Shown: positions 1 to 22,189, numbered from the stretch's first letter. The stretch is 27,680 bases of DNA from Cristatella mucedo (GCA_009760855.2 WPIO01000071.1:2017501-2045180), one strand, 5' to 3'. Numbers and translations are program-made. Notes: a model not told the origin generated them from the sequence alone.

Positions 1-584
1 GCTTCTTTGAGAAGGATCATTGGCCTCATTAGGGTAGCACATTTCTGCTCTGTCATTAATCTTAACCACTAGTCCAACCTGCTTAGCTGCCACAAATGCC
101 TGATACTGTCATTCCACTCTTCCTATACCTGTAGGTGAATAGCTGAGGAGTGGATGTTGCCGTTGTGGATGCTCATGGATATCCATTTTTTGGGACGGGT
201 CCAAATTTATGGACCATCTGATGTGCTCATAGCAAGAGCTAGCTGCTAAGGCCCTTGAGGGCAGAGAGAGACAAGTGGTCTGTGTATCGAGTGCTTAGTC
301 CTCTTGACTGTGCACACATTATGGCCGCTTTATTCGAATAGATTGCTCATTTGTGTTGCAATATGAAGTTCGGCCATGCAGCCCAACAGGCTGTGTGTGG
401 CCTGTAAACAGCATGACCTGTTAGCAGCTACCCTGTTAGCATTTGATTCATGGCTGCTCGTGGTTTCTACTCGGGTTTCACTTCTCCCTTGCAAATAAGG
501 AACTGTTAGTGCATCGCTTCTTCGATCGGCTTCTCAGAACCCTGCACTGCAGCCTTGCCCCCACAGGGTTGGCTGCCTCTTCCG
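1..584. other. Non-coding, presumed malic enzyme intron
   Basis: No exon with the expected YTPTVG/SLVFRKP-type sequence is visible on the + strand, so the preceding malic enzyme exon should lie outside the window. No repeat or RNA gene was recognised here. Confidence 0.6.
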
Positions 585-1215
585 CTGCCCTTTCTTTCTC
601 CTGCCCTTCCTTTCTGCTGCCCTTCCTTTCTGCTGCCCTTCCTTTCTCCTGCCCTTCCTTTCTCCTGCCCTTTCTTTCTCCTGTCCATCCTTTCTGCTGC
701 CCTTCCTTTCTCCTGCCCTTCCTTTCTGCTGCCCTTCCATTCTCCTGCCCTTCCTTTCCCCTGTTCTTCCTTTCTCCTGTCCATCCTTTCTGCTGCCCTT
801 CCTTTCTACTGCCCTTCCTTTCTCCTGCCCTTTCTTTCTCCTGTCCATCCTTTCTGCTGCCCTTCCTTTCTCCTGCCCTTCCTTTCCCCTGCCCTTCCTT
901 TCTCCTGCCCTTCCTTTCCCCTGCCCTTCCTTTCTGCTGCCCTTCCTTTCTGCTGCCCTTCCTTTCTCCTGCCCTTTCTTTCTCCTGTCCATCCTTTCTG
1001 CTGCCCTTCCTTTCTCCTGCCCTTCCTTTCTGCTGCCCTTCCTTTCCCCTGCCCTTCCATTCTCCTGCCCTTCCTTTCCCCTGCCCTTCCTTTCTCCTGT
1101 CCATCCTTTCCCCTGCCCGTCCTTTCCCCTGCCCTTCCTTTCTCGTGTCCATCCTTTCTGCTGCCCTTCCTTTCTCCTGCCCTTCCTTTCTCCTGCCCTT
1201 CCTTTCCCCTGCCCT
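585..1215. repeat. 16-bp pyrimidine minisatellite
   Basis: About 39 head-to-tail units with consensus CCTTTCTCCTGCCCTT and variants (TCTGCTG, TTCCCCTG, CTGTCCATCC). The + strand is almost purely pyrimidine apart from one G per unit. Because 16 is not a multiple of three, three units form a 48-nt (16-residue) coding period. This yields long Pro/Leu/Phe/Cys-rich frames on + and Lys/Gly/Arg/Glu-rich frames on -; I regard these as artefacts. The array lies in the malic enzyme intron ahead of exon 1599-1674. Confidence 0.97.
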
Positions 1216-1598
1216 GAGGGCAGGCTGCCACTCTCCTCGACGTCTCCCTGGAGCCTGGCTCTTGGCTGGAAGTGCAAATGACACACGAGTCTGAAAGTAA
1301 ACCATTTCTTCGGTACCCAAGTAACACGTAGTCATCACAAGTTATTAGTCCTTAGTGTAAAAAGATGTAAAAAAATGTACTCAATTTGCTGATGAACTCT
1401 TGTATTTTGGCTGTACACTGTACGTACATGTTGGCTCGCGATTTCCTGCCGGAGGAGTCATCTTCTACAATGTCCATGCAAGTCATGACTGGAGATTGTA
1501 GCCCTGCATTGCTATAATTTTCTGCGGTCGACCACGACCCTCGCATCGTGTGAGCTAGCCCCGCAGCTGCTGCTGCAAGTGCTTAGCTGTATTTGCAG

Positions 1599-12581
<10,983 letters not shown>

Positions 12582-13401
12582 AGGTGCTACAAGACTGCTC
12601 GTCACAGCGAGCGAGCCGTGCCTGCCTGCTGCCGGGCTAGGGGGGGGGGAATAGCAGCAGGGCGCATAGGAGCGCGCTCGCTGTTCGGGAGGCAGTTGAG
12701 GTTTAGGGTGGGTCTTGCAGCGCAGCTGCTACCAAGAGAAATCGAGTCATTTCGAGAAACTTCGACCCTGGAAAAGCTGCGCTCGAGCTGTGCACACCGA
12801 TATTATTGTTTAACTGTGGAACTCGCTGTAGCTTAGCTTGGCTTAGTTTGTGCTCACGTTGATCCCGGTCACGTGTCTCTCAGTCACCCCTTAAACATGC
12901 GTCGTGACTTGCTTAGCATCGGCTGTGAAATTGTTACTCAATAGTGCCTGCATTCGACCTGAACCTGTGCGGCATCAGCATATCTTTGACCTTGATTTTA
13001 TTGAGAGTCACTTGTACAGAGACGTGTCTACTGGGGGTGGGTGGGGCCGACACTGCGTATTACCGGTTCAGTCGAGATGTCGATTTGCTGTACTGCCTAG
13101 GGCTGCAGTGTCTTTTTCAATTGGATGATCTGTCTGTTGCCTCACGGTTAGGCTGTCTGCAGCTGCGTCTGCTGCCTCCCCTGGCACGATGCCGCAGGAT
13201 ATGCCAGCAAAACGATACGTGTCGTCATTCTTTATGTACAGTGACTGCTCTGCAGTGCACTGGGACTAACAGATGTCTTCAGGAATCACTATTACCAGCT
13301 GCCTGGTTCCTGTTTGATGCGCACATGTACCTAACGGGGGACTAATAGGGAATGCAGCATGCAGATGGACACAATAATGTATCTTGCTCCCATTTCTTAG
13401 T

Positions 13402-13407
13402 AATAAA
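13402..13407 (+). terminator. Candidate poly(A) signal for the malic enzyme gene
   Basis: AATAAA, the first such hexamer I see on the + strand after the stop codon (about 820 bp). It is followed by GT-rich sequence (CTGTGTGTCG at about 13431-13440), as expected for a cleavage site. The implied 3' UTR is 12582 to about 13430. Transcript evidence is absent. Confidence 0.4.
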
Positions 13408-13988
13408 CCTCCATGAAAATAGATACATTTCTGTGTGTCGCTGCCATGTGCTATCTGTCGAAATGTGCTGTGGACTGCTAAGTTGCACAGCAGGGGTAAA
13501 ATCAGCTCTGCTCATTATATTCTTTACTTTGCTATCTCTTAGAATTCGCCATTTGTTTGGGATGCATGCCTTGTGAGCCAGAGGGCAGGTTCACGTACTG
13601 AGAACGAGGCGTTGCCTTCGTTGGTTAAGCGGAGAAGCCGCGACCGACGCCCAGCGGCTGCCCGGCTTGAACAATCGACAAGTCTGGCTATTGGCTTTTT
13701 GCTCAGCATCTCTGTCTTTGGTTACAAATGAATGGATTGGAAACAAGAGGAAAACCACGAATGCCTCAGCAGCGTGCTGATGTGCAGCACACGCCTTAAC
13801 TCTGAAGCTTTGAACATTTTTGAGATCGCTTGGTTAGCGAACTCTTGCCTCTCGATGGATGCCGATGTTTGAGCAGTCCTTTGACACGGTGCCTGCACGG
13901 CAATGCCATGCGTGTGTGACCGTGACACGGCAGTCGGAGCGTCAAACAGAGTGGCGCTCGGAAAGTGCCATCGCAAGGTCTCAAGGCT

Positions 13989-14081
13989 TTGGCTGCTCTA
14001 CAAAGGATCTACCACAGCCTGTGTATAACAGGTTGTGGCTGCTCCACAAAAGATCTCGTACCACAGCCTTTGTGTAACAGG
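13989..14081. repeat. Tandem duplication of a ~45-bp unit
   Basis: Unit 1 (13989-14032) runs from TTGGCTGCTCTACAAAGGAT to GTGTATAACAGG. Unit 2 (14033-14081) repeats it with a few substitutions and small insertions (TTGTGGCTGCTCCACAAAAG ... TGTGTAACAGG). Recent local duplication in non-coding sequence; no function seen. Confidence 0.85.
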
Positions 14082-14439
14082 CCAGACAAGAAGACTGCTT
14101 TTATTCGTTGCTTTGATTGATTTTCTCTGACATCAAAACTGCCTAGAGCATTGATACTCAAGATTATTGGATTTGTACTTCAGTGTTTCACCTTGGCTAC
14201 CAATCGCCCCCATTTTTGCACATCGGCTTGTAAAAGGTATCGTTGTGGCGATTGAGACCACATGTTTGAGCTGCAGAAGTCTTCTTTGGACGAGGATCCG
14301 CCCGAAGCTGGCTCATTTAATCACGGTCGGCCAAGGAGGCCACGTCTGTCTACTCTGGCCATGCACTCGCGTCAAGGCCCTCACCAGCACGTATGTCAAG
14401 GAAATATGACTCGGGTTCGTAAAGTAATCAAAGTAGAGG

Positions 14440-14700
14440 CTAGCTGATTTAACAGCCTTATTTATTTAGTGGCAGACGAGCCTCGACGGCTTTGTATGTA
14501 TGTCTCCGGCAGCAACTCCACAAATTCACCAATATTTGAATGGGTGTTTGCGAAGGAGAGTTTTCTGTTGCGAAGCACTCAAAGCCTGGTGATTAAGGAA
14601 GTGAATTCCACATTCTAGGACCTGCTGAGAAAACGCTTCTGTTGCCAGTGGTCTTTAAGTGTAGGAATGAAGCAGTATTTATTATCCATGGCGGATCTGA
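14440..14700 (-). mobile_element. Non-LTR retrotransposon (LINE) 3' fragment: reverse transcriptase C-terminus plus 3' tail
   Basis: Minus-strand translation from about 14695 to 14598 includes HLKTTGNRSVFSAGPRMWNS LP. This is the hallmark F(S)xAGPxxWNSLP end of CR1/L2/Jockey-type reverse transcriptases, from family knowledge. A stop follows immediately, and the continuation is decayed. The fragment ends (minus strand) in a tail at 14490-14440 that matches the SINE tail at 26457-26407 in 43 of 51 ungapped positions. 5'-truncated and inactive. Confidence 0.7.
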
Positions 14701-14739
14701 GGGCACGAGTAGACTGAAGCTGGTGCTCAGGCTTCAGCT

Positions 14740-14878
14740 AGATAAGAATGAGCTACGAGAGCCTCGGGTGGCGCTGTAACTACCACTTTCAGTGGACAAT
14801 AAATTATTGTCTGCAGCAGGACTCGAACCCGCGATCTGGGTCGGGAAGTGCGAGCACCTCGCCCCTAGGATAAGATAA
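14740..14878 (-). mobile_element. tRNA-derived SINE, diverged copy
   Basis: On the minus strand it reads GGGGCGAGGTGCTCGCAC (box A region), GCGGGTTCGAGTCCTGCTGC (box B), ACAATAATTTATTGTCCACT, GTGGTAG, then a diverged tail with CGAGGCTCTCGTAGC. The end of the tail is uncertain. It sits next to, and in the same orientation as, the LINE fragment at 14440-14700. Confidence 0.75.
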
Positions 14879-15277
14879 TGAAACACATGATATTCTGTAT
14901 GGCCCAATCATAAGAGCAGCATAAGAGAGTTACTAGCCTCTGTTATTCAATGTTACGACAGATTAGTGTTCAGCCGGAGATAAAACAAAGTGTGAGCTCT
15001 TGGTCCCAATGCAGCAGATAGACAAACCTGAAGGTTTATGGTTTATTTTCATAGAGCCTTGCGATGCTGCCGAGCTCGAGTACCTGACTGGGTTTGATGA
15101 CCATCGGTCGACGTCCGGTTAGGCACCCGGCAGCTCCACCCGAAGGCTGCTCTCTGCTGTTCACCTTGGCTGATGCGGCCACGCAGCAGCAGCAGCGCAC
15201 AGTGCAACAATCAGACACACAGCCAAGCTGGCATCTGCTTCGTCATTACGACTGGATGGTTGCCTTGCCACGGGTGA

Positions 15278-15280
<3 letters not shown>

Positions 15281-15355
<75 letters not shown>

Positions 15356-15396
15356 CCTCCCTCCCTCCCTCCCTCCCTCCCTCCCTCCCTCCCTCC

Positions 15397-15444
<48 letters not shown>

Positions 15445-15451
15445 CCTCCCT

Positions 15452-15497
<46 letters not shown>

Positions 15498-15508
15498 TCC
15501 TCCCCCTC
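15281..15508. repeat. (CT)n/(CCCT)n compound microsatellite
   Basis: CT 15281-15350, CCCT 15351-15400, CT 15401-15440, CCCT to about 15460, CT to about 15494. A pure polypyrimidine + strand over more than 200 bp. Confidence 0.97.
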
Positions 15509-15631
15509 TATTTCGTAGTCTTGTGTCACTCCAGCTCATTCTAATAAGCGTTATCTCATTATTTTAAGTATGCTCTTATCACTTTTACCACCTCTGTTAG
15601 ATTTGCTCTCGTTCTTATTGCTCTTGGTCTC

Positions 15632-15676
15632 TCTCACCTCTCTCTCTCTCCCTCACCTCTCTCTCTCTCTCTCTCT

Positions 15677-15718
<42 letters not shown>

Positions 15719-15724
15719 CTCTCT
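15632..15724. repeat. (CT)n microsatellite
   Basis: CT repeat interrupted by CCTCACC, CCCTCC and one CG. A second polypyrimidine tract in the same orientation, about 120 bp after the first. Confidence 0.95.
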
Positions 15725-16736
15725 GTGACTGATATGTTTCTCCCACTATCTCTAGAGCATACGTGTCGCAAGTGTAACTAAAAGTCAGTTGACATCATTT
15801 GCTGTGTCCACGTGCTGTACTTTGGTATTCTGGAGTCACTGACATCTGTGATGGTAGCAATTCTATATTGCATTCGAGCACTCATCAGTGTGAGCAGGTC
15901 TTAGAGTGCTGTGCATGTTACCATTAGATAAGTATGCCGTTCTGGTGCTTAAGCACTGCTGACATTCTGGTGCAGTCCAAAAGGCGAAAGGTAAGTCGGT
16001 CATTCTATCAGCCAAAGTGCTGTAACTTTGGCTACGGACCCAGCTTCTCAGCATTCCAGACTCATCAGATACTTCGGCGGACTGCACTGGCCTGTTGCCA
16101 TAGCTGGTTTACAAATTTGAGTTTAAAAATAACTAAAATTGTACAGGCGTTATTGAAGAGGCAGCCAGACTCCGTGCTAGATAGAGCTCGTGCCATAGGG
16201 GTTTACACGACGGAGGTTTGCAATCAGCGATACTAATTAAAGCATTATGAATGTGGCTAATATTAATAAGGATGGCGATATTAAGGCAGCTTCGCTGCAA
16301 TAGTCGCCAGCAGCTGATGCAGTCGAGGTCACGTGTAGCAGCAAGTATAACTAGTCATAAGTAATTAAAAGTCGTTTGTATTGCATCGAGAGGGAACTGC
16401 ACATCGCTGTGCAGGCTCACGAGGCACCACGATTCAGTGCAAGAGAACCGATAACCAAGAGTTAATGATGTGTAAGATAATAATTGTACAATTTATCTGC
16501 TCAAGATTATACAATTTCCTGTTAGACACTGCCTTCTGATTGCTTACCTAACTAACTGTTGGGACGTAGGCCCCGATAACTGATGGCAAGCAGATGACTT
16601 TCAACGGTATTGGAGCCGGTAGGCATACGCCATTGGACCTTCAGGATGTGATGGACCATGCGAACTCTGGAGGATTACAAAGCTCTTCGGTAGACGCGAG
16701 ACTGTAATTTCGGACTTGTCGTTGCACGAGCATGGA

Positions 16737-16810
16737 GTGCACGGGCACTTGATTGATATATGATGATATATTGATATATCAATATATCGTGCACGAGCAC
16801 GACGTGCACG
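16737..16810. repeat. AT-rich 24-bp palindrome flanked by GTGCACG repeats
   Basis: GATATATTGATA plus its exact reverse complement at 16765-16788, bracketed by direct repeats GTGCACGGGCAC (16737-16748) and GTGCACGAGCAC (16789-16800), with a third GTGCAC at about 16804. No coding role visible. Confidence 0.85.
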
Positions 16811-17399
16811 ATGGGGCGGGCCACTCCAAATAGGCGGCCGACTTGCTGGCAGTAGCAGTATCAGCTGGAGGGCGGATGAGCGTGCCAAATCTGGCAACAC
16901 AATGCTCAGGGCTGAGGTCATAGTAGGGAAATTACCCGCGTAGGAGTCGAGCAGGGCCCGACGATGCAATTTCCGATTTCCTAAAAAGTTGTGCACCTTG
17001 GCTACAACGGCCTGGCGATCTGTCTGCGAAAACTCTTGTTTTTCAGTTATCTAGTAAAGAGACTATATGATGCTAATTCGGAAATCCAGCCGAGGTCTCG
17101 GTTTTGCGTGCGTCCTGCGAATCGCGGGAGTGACTTGAGTTGTACATCGGCTCCGCGGTTTCCCACCGCGACCGGTTGAGCTTCTGGAGATGGTTTCCTG
17201 GATGGATTGGTGGGGATTTGTTATGTGAAGAAGGCAAGTGTCTCTCCACAAAAAAAAAATCGAGATGCCTCGTTAGGAAACCATTAGAGGTTGCTTTCCT
17301 CCCAGGGAGCTAAGTGAGAGACTATTGATGGTCACTTACTCATTCGCTTACGGAAGCCGCTGAGAGCGTAAGCCTCTGGCCTGGGGGGGGGGTAGCTCG

Positions 17400-18650
17400 G
17401 GTCCTTCGTAGCTCGTCGCCAGCGCAACCGGGTCGCCGTCTCAGCATCAGCGAGTTTGCAGGCACCCGTACGCGAGCAAGTTGGGCGCTACTTAAACCGG
17501 GGACGGGACCGTCATTAATCGAACAGCAGTTCGAGCGGTGGTAGGCCGAAAACCACTCCTGCTGACTCGGACAGTTTCGACTGGGGTCGCGCTCCGCGCC
17601 CCCCCCCCCCGCCCCCGCCCAGCGCGGGTTGCCGCGTGTCCAGCGGCCGCGCCGGCACGTTAGCTACCCGCGGCGCAGCCAACGCATTTCCTCCGCTCGC
17701 AGCCGGACACGCCGCACCGCGCCTCGCCGCTGGCAGTCGCTCTGCGGCAGAGGAGGTGGGGTGGGGGAAGGGCTGGCGGTCTGTCAAGGCACTTGCGCGC
17801 GCATACGTAACCCGGCGAAGGACATGACGCACTGACCGATGGTGGTGGTGGTGGTGAAGTGGGGGGGGGGAGGCTATCGATGACTCATCGGCAGTGACGT
17901 TTCGAGTATCTCGGCCGCCGACTCGCGGCCCGCGGTACAGTTGGCTGGGGGTTGCTGCTACCTTGACGCCGTCTGGCGCCGGTTGTCGACGAATTAACGC
18001 AGCGAGCGGTCAGAGCTGCGAAAGCGGCGGCGGCGGCGAAAAGCGGGCTGCAGGCGGCGAGAAATACGCGCCGCCCGACGCCAGGGGCTGACGGGCCGGC
18101 GGATGAAAATGGCTCCTGCGCCCCTACCGCGACTGTCGCTCGCTACGGCAGTGCCGCTCTAAGGTGGACCGTCGGTACGTGACAGCGACGTGCTTACTTT
18201 TCTGACGCTGCACGCTCTGCACCGTCTGCATCGTCACCGCCGCGCCACTAGCGCTTACTTTTTGCGGCGCTCGCTGCTGCGCGCGCGGTGTCTGAGAGCT
18301 GGGACTGCAAGCTCACGCCCCCCCCCCGTTCGGTTGCCCTCTGCGGGACTGCGCCATCGTAGCGTGGCCTCCGGTGTTGTTGTCGCGAGCTTGGCGGCGG
18401 TTTTTTGTCCGCAGCCGCGTTTCGCGCTGTGCGGCTGAGTCTCGGGCCTGAAATAGTGGCCCGACAAGGCGGCCGGATTCTGCCGGAGCTTCTGCCAGGC
18501 GTCAATTGGCCGTGCGTAGCAACTATTCAACGGATTCCACCACCGCCGCCGCCGCCGCCGCTGGCTGGCGTGTCAGGGCGAAGGGCGGGCCGCCTGTGGG
18601 GCAGCTAAGCCGCCCCCCTTTTGAGCCCTCGGGGTCTTGAAATTGGCAAC
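17400..18650. promoter_or_regulatory. CpG-rich island, likely promoter / first-exon region of a gene on unknown strand
   Basis: CpG dinucleotides are dense throughout and depleted on both sides. The island also contains (GGT)n at about 17838-17855, (CCG)n at about 18541-18560 and several C or G homopolymers of 8-10. Frames inside it are low-complexity and match nothing I know. It lies 6.5 kb upstream of the DUSP-like exon on the same strand, and that exon follows an acceptor. A DUSP promoter with a distant 5' exon here is therefore plausible but unproven. Confidence 0.5.
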
Positions 18651-18691
18651 CAGAGGTCGGCTGAGTGGGGAAATGGACGCTCTTTGGCCGT

Positions 18692-18716
18692 CGCCCTCTC
18701 TTTCTTTCTCTCTCTC

Positions 18717-18765
<49 letters not shown>

Positions 18766-18808
18766 CTCTCCTCTCTCCTCTCTCTCCTCTCTCTCTATCT
18801 CTCTCTCG
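18692..18808. repeat. (CT)n-rich polypyrimidine tract
   Basis: Imperfect CT/CCT/CTTT repeat at the 3' edge of the CpG-rich island. It is followed by TGGCTTGCAG (acceptor-like, AG at 18820-18821), so it could serve as a very long polypyrimidine tract. Confidence 0.93.
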
Positions 18809-18821
18809 TGCTGGCTTGCAG

Positions 18822-19005
18822 TCGCCGTGCCACCGTGCAATGCTTGTCTTTTCGACTCCTCCGAGCTTGCTGTCGAGTGTCATGCAGCAGTTGTGTGGCT
18901 GGGCTTCCCCCACATGTGTGATGTGGACACAATCGAATTCTTGGCGCCGGGCAGGCAGGAGTTGTTGAAATTTGCATTAGAGACGTACCGAAAGCCGTTT
19001 AGGCT
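18822..19005 (+). other. Doubtful exon candidate
   Basis: An open stretch bounded by a CT tract plus TTGCAG (AG at 18820-18821) and by a strong donor-like GCT|GTGAGT at 19006. One frame reads VPPCNACLFDSSELAVECHA ... TIEFLAPGRQELLKFALETY RKPF, about 60 residues, then stops 5 bp into the would-be intron. I recognise no family. The GTGAGTGCGCTATACAAA at the donor also resembles a retrotransposon tail, so the splice site may be fortuitous. It could be a 5' exon of the downstream gene. Confidence 0.25.
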
Positions 19006-19080
19006 GTGAGTGCGCTATACAAAACTCTCCTGCGTAACACCCACGTGATCTTTATGACTTTGTGGAGTTACTGACGGAGA

Positions 19081-19103
19081 TACATTACATTACATTACAT
19101 TAG
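19081..19103. repeat. (ATTAC)n pentanucleotide repeat
   Basis: Four consecutive TACAT/ATTAC units followed by TAGAG. Confidence 0.85.
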
Positions 19104-20112
19104 AGACCTCGGAGATGTCTGTCCGTGGTTGAAATTGTAAGTTGAAGTGACTTGTTCTGGGGCGCTGTGCTATTGCTACCGCATGTCCACTCGTCAGGCA
19201 GAGGGGAGGGTGAGAGCATATCTGCCCTCTCAGGTATGGATGTGGGCAGTGCTAAGGATGCATTTGTCATTAGCATATTGGCGTATGTCTTGAAAACTTG
19301 TTAACCAAATTGCTTAGACCCGGATTGGAACTAAAGCTAGTGCAAGTGCTACGCTTTGCTTGGTTTGTAACCTGTGCTTTGTGTTTCCCACGTGTGGCTT
19401 ATGAGATAGGACAGTTAAACACTGACGTTTTTGGCCCTATCAGTTCTAATGGAGCAGTGGTCAAGGAGCTCGCCTTTGGTACAGCAGCTCCGGCATCAGC
19501 TGCTAGAACATCGAGAATCAGACTGTTGACATGGCAGTATCTATTCTACCCTTTGTCAAGTCCGCACTTGCTAGGTGACTGTGTTTTGGCAATCGTGATG
19601 TAGAGAGGCAGTCGCATAAACAGTTCCGGGGGGGGGGCGTTTTTAGCGTTTGTCATGCGCTTACCAAGTATTATCTTGCCTCTCATTCCTCCCCTCCCCC
19701 AGCCTGCATGCCTCCAGTCCAGGCTGGCCAGTCAGCATTTCTCAGTAGCAGGGACATGCAGCTGTAAGGGCAGTAACAGCAGCAGCAGCAGAGAGCAAGC
19801 AGGAGGAGACAGCTGTCAGCTCTACTCAGCCAGCCTCAGGTACTCACGGCTTGGAATTTCCTTGCTGTGAGATCTCTTGATCAGCCTTTGCCGGTCAGCT
19901 TTGCAGGGACCCGTGCTGCTCTCCTACAGCCTGCTAGCTGTCGCCTGCCGTTTGGCATCTTTTTGTAGTAGCAGCATGTCCGAGCTGCTTGTGTGATCTG
20001 CTTTCTATCTGACTGGCTGCCCTGCCTGCCTGCACCATTTTCCGTGCCTCTCTCGCTCACTCATTTTATCTCTTGCTTCTATGTATGACTTTATCTGCTG
20101 CGCTGTGTATCT

Positions 20113-20291
<179 letters not shown>

Positions 20292-21703
20292 GTTCGCATC
20301 CTTGGTCTCACACCTGTCACTTTCTCGGCTTCCTCTATTGCCCTCCCTCAATGTTGCCTTATCTACCCTGTGCAGTCGAATTCACTTTTGATTAGTAGAG
20401 CTCGTGCTCATTCATTTGGACATTCATCATTCGCTGAGTGGCATCAGATGCAGAGGCAGCTTCACCTTCACCTCCAGCACACGCTGCTTCCCGTTTTCCC
20501 TTTTCGTTTCTTCTCAAAGCTGGCCCTTCTCCGTTTCCAATGACGGATGATCCTGTCGCCTCTTGTTGTTCCAGTGTGATCCTGTGATCAACCTCGCTAC
20601 TCCGGCAACACTTCCCTTGTATCTGTGGACTTGTCTAGGACTCGTGGCCCTCTGGATTTTGGTGCTGGTCATTTCAGCATAGCGAATGACATCTTCAGTA
20701 TGCAAGCTCTTTGCTGTGCTACTTTTTGTTGCATGAAGTCTCCAGCTACAGGATTTTGCATCCATTTCGAAGTTTTGTTGCAACATACTGCCGCACGTGA
20801 ACAGCATGTTGTGGGGATCAACGCATCAGCCACCCAGGAATCGCTCGGGTTGTGATTGGGCATCGGTTGGAAGTGTTTATTTAGTTTTACGAAAACTTGA
20901 GTGAATGTGCTGATTTCGGGATAGTAAATATTTAAGGCTTACAGTCTGTCCTATTTATGAGCCTGAGTATGCGTATGCATTTCCATCAACCGATTCTATA
21001 GCAAGAATGGAAACTGGTACGAATGGAAGCACAAAAGAGGCGCGCACACAGTGTGACGGAACTCTATGGCCATCTGCTTAAGCCTTTCATTGCATAGGAT
21101 GTACATTTTTTAATCGAAGCCAAGAATTAAAAAAAGCAAAAGTTGCCAAAGGAAATGGTAAAACTAAAGATTGCCGTTGAAAGTTGGTGCAAGGAGAAGC
21201 CTGGTGATTTAGCTGATAGGCATAGTACATATCGAGAAACAGATACCTGCACTTGACCTGGCAGGGCTGCCTATGTTCAATGGACAAATACATGTGTGTA
21301 GTAGTTGCTTCGTGGCTACTGAACCTGAGGTTGCAAATTGAGCATGGGCATAGATAGAAGGTGCTGGGCTAGCCAGTGAGCCCTGGCGCCTTCTACCAAC
21401 CTGGCAGATAGCATGCTAGGCTACTCTTCTGTCATACATCAACCGTCCTGTGATTGGTTGCACATAGCAAGGTCATGGTCTAGCCCTTCCCTCAGGGCTT
21501 GATCTTTTGTCGATCGATGGCTGCATTGAAAGATGTCGTATGCAAAGAGTTGTTGGTATGTTCCTTGACTTGTGCACCTTGGTGTTTATTTTAGGGGTGG
21601 GGAGAATGTATTGCTTCCGAGTTGAAAGCCTCATGTTTAGGGACTCGCCATTCGTTATGGCCCCTGTGTCTTAGCCTAATGGGTAATGGTAATATTAAGG
21701 AAG

Positions 21704-21765
21704 TCTTGTATAGCACCCTAAGACAACTAAATTTCTATTCAGGTTCTTTACAATTTGCTGTGAGA
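21704..21765 (-). mobile_element. Dispersed retrotransposon 3'-tail fragment
   Basis: CTTGTATAGCACCCTAAGAC ... TTCAGGTTCTTTACAA on +, colinear with 22134-22186 and reverse-complementary to the + copies. Confidence 0.6.
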
Positions 21766-21844
21766 CAAGCAATGACCGATAGCTAATGACAAGGAAAAAC
21801 CAGCACGTCATGGGCGTAATTTTTTCTTGTGCAAGCGTGCAAAT

Positions 21845-21845
<1 letters not shown>

Positions 21846-21900
<55 letters not shown>
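21846..21900. repeat. (CA)n microsatellite
   Basis: 55 bp of uninterrupted CA, directly abutting the 5' end of the SINE copy at 21901. Confidence 0.96.
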
Positions 21901-21903
<3 letters not shown>

Positions 21904-22047
21904 GCCGCACTCACGACCGTACTTGTTCGTCACGACCTAGGTCTAGGGTTCAAGTGCTGCAGGAAGCAATCCTTTATTGTCTGCTGTATGGTGTGATTGT
22001 CGATCAGGCTCTCCTTCGGCAATATAAATGAAGCTGTTAAATCATCC
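21901..22047 (+). mobile_element. tRNA-derived SINE, head partly lost
   Basis: Box B-like CTAGGGTTCAAGTGCTGCAG, body GGAAGCAATCCTTTATTGTC, and tail AGGCTCTCCTTCGGCAATAT ... GAAGCTGTTAAATCATC. The 5' end is replaced by, or has grown into, the (CA)n tract. Confidence 0.78.
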
Positions 22048-22133
22048 GACCCTAGTGTAAGCCTTAAAGCCTGGTCTTTTTATTTGCCTGTGCACCCAGA
22101 ACTATAAGCCCTAAAAAGAAGATACTAATGCAT

Positions 22134-22186
22134 TTGTATAGCACCCTCCGAGAAATTAATCTCGTTCAAGGCGCTTTACATATAGT
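22134..22186 (-). mobile_element. Dispersed retrotransposon 3'-tail fragment
   Basis: TTTGTATAGCACCCTCCGAG ... TTCAAGGCGCTTTACA on +. The reverse complement gives TGTAAAGCGCCTTGAACGAG followed by the GGTGCTATACAAATG end. It is the most complete copy of this tail family in the window. Confidence 0.65.
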
Positions 22187-22189
22187 CAT

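Larger units (their letters stand above)
13430..17400. other. Intergenic or intronic sequence without recognised genes
   Basis: Beyond the tandem duplication, retrotransposon cluster, CT tracts and AT-rich palindrome listed separately, no conserved protein segment, tRNA or other RNA gene was seen on either strand. Short open frames here lack splice-compatible conserved motifs. Confidence 0.6.

Noticed and set aside
443-1338. Long open frames on both strands (up to about 286 residues, Pro/Leu/Cys/Phe-rich or Lys/Gly/Arg/Glu-rich)
   Set aside because: They are translations of the 16-bp minisatellite, whose period leaves several frames free of stops. Several frames on both strands are open at once and none has non-repeat conserved sequence.
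15094-15567. Ser/Leu- and Arg/Glu-repeat frames over the CT tracts (also near 18523-19009, 20066-20543 and 27268-27677)
   Set aside because: Dinucleotide-repeat translations present in complementary frames on both strands.
17515-18530. Several 60-105 residue frames in the CpG island
   Set aside because: High GC makes stop codons rare. Overlapping frames on both strands are Arg/Ala/Pro-rich with no recognisable domain.
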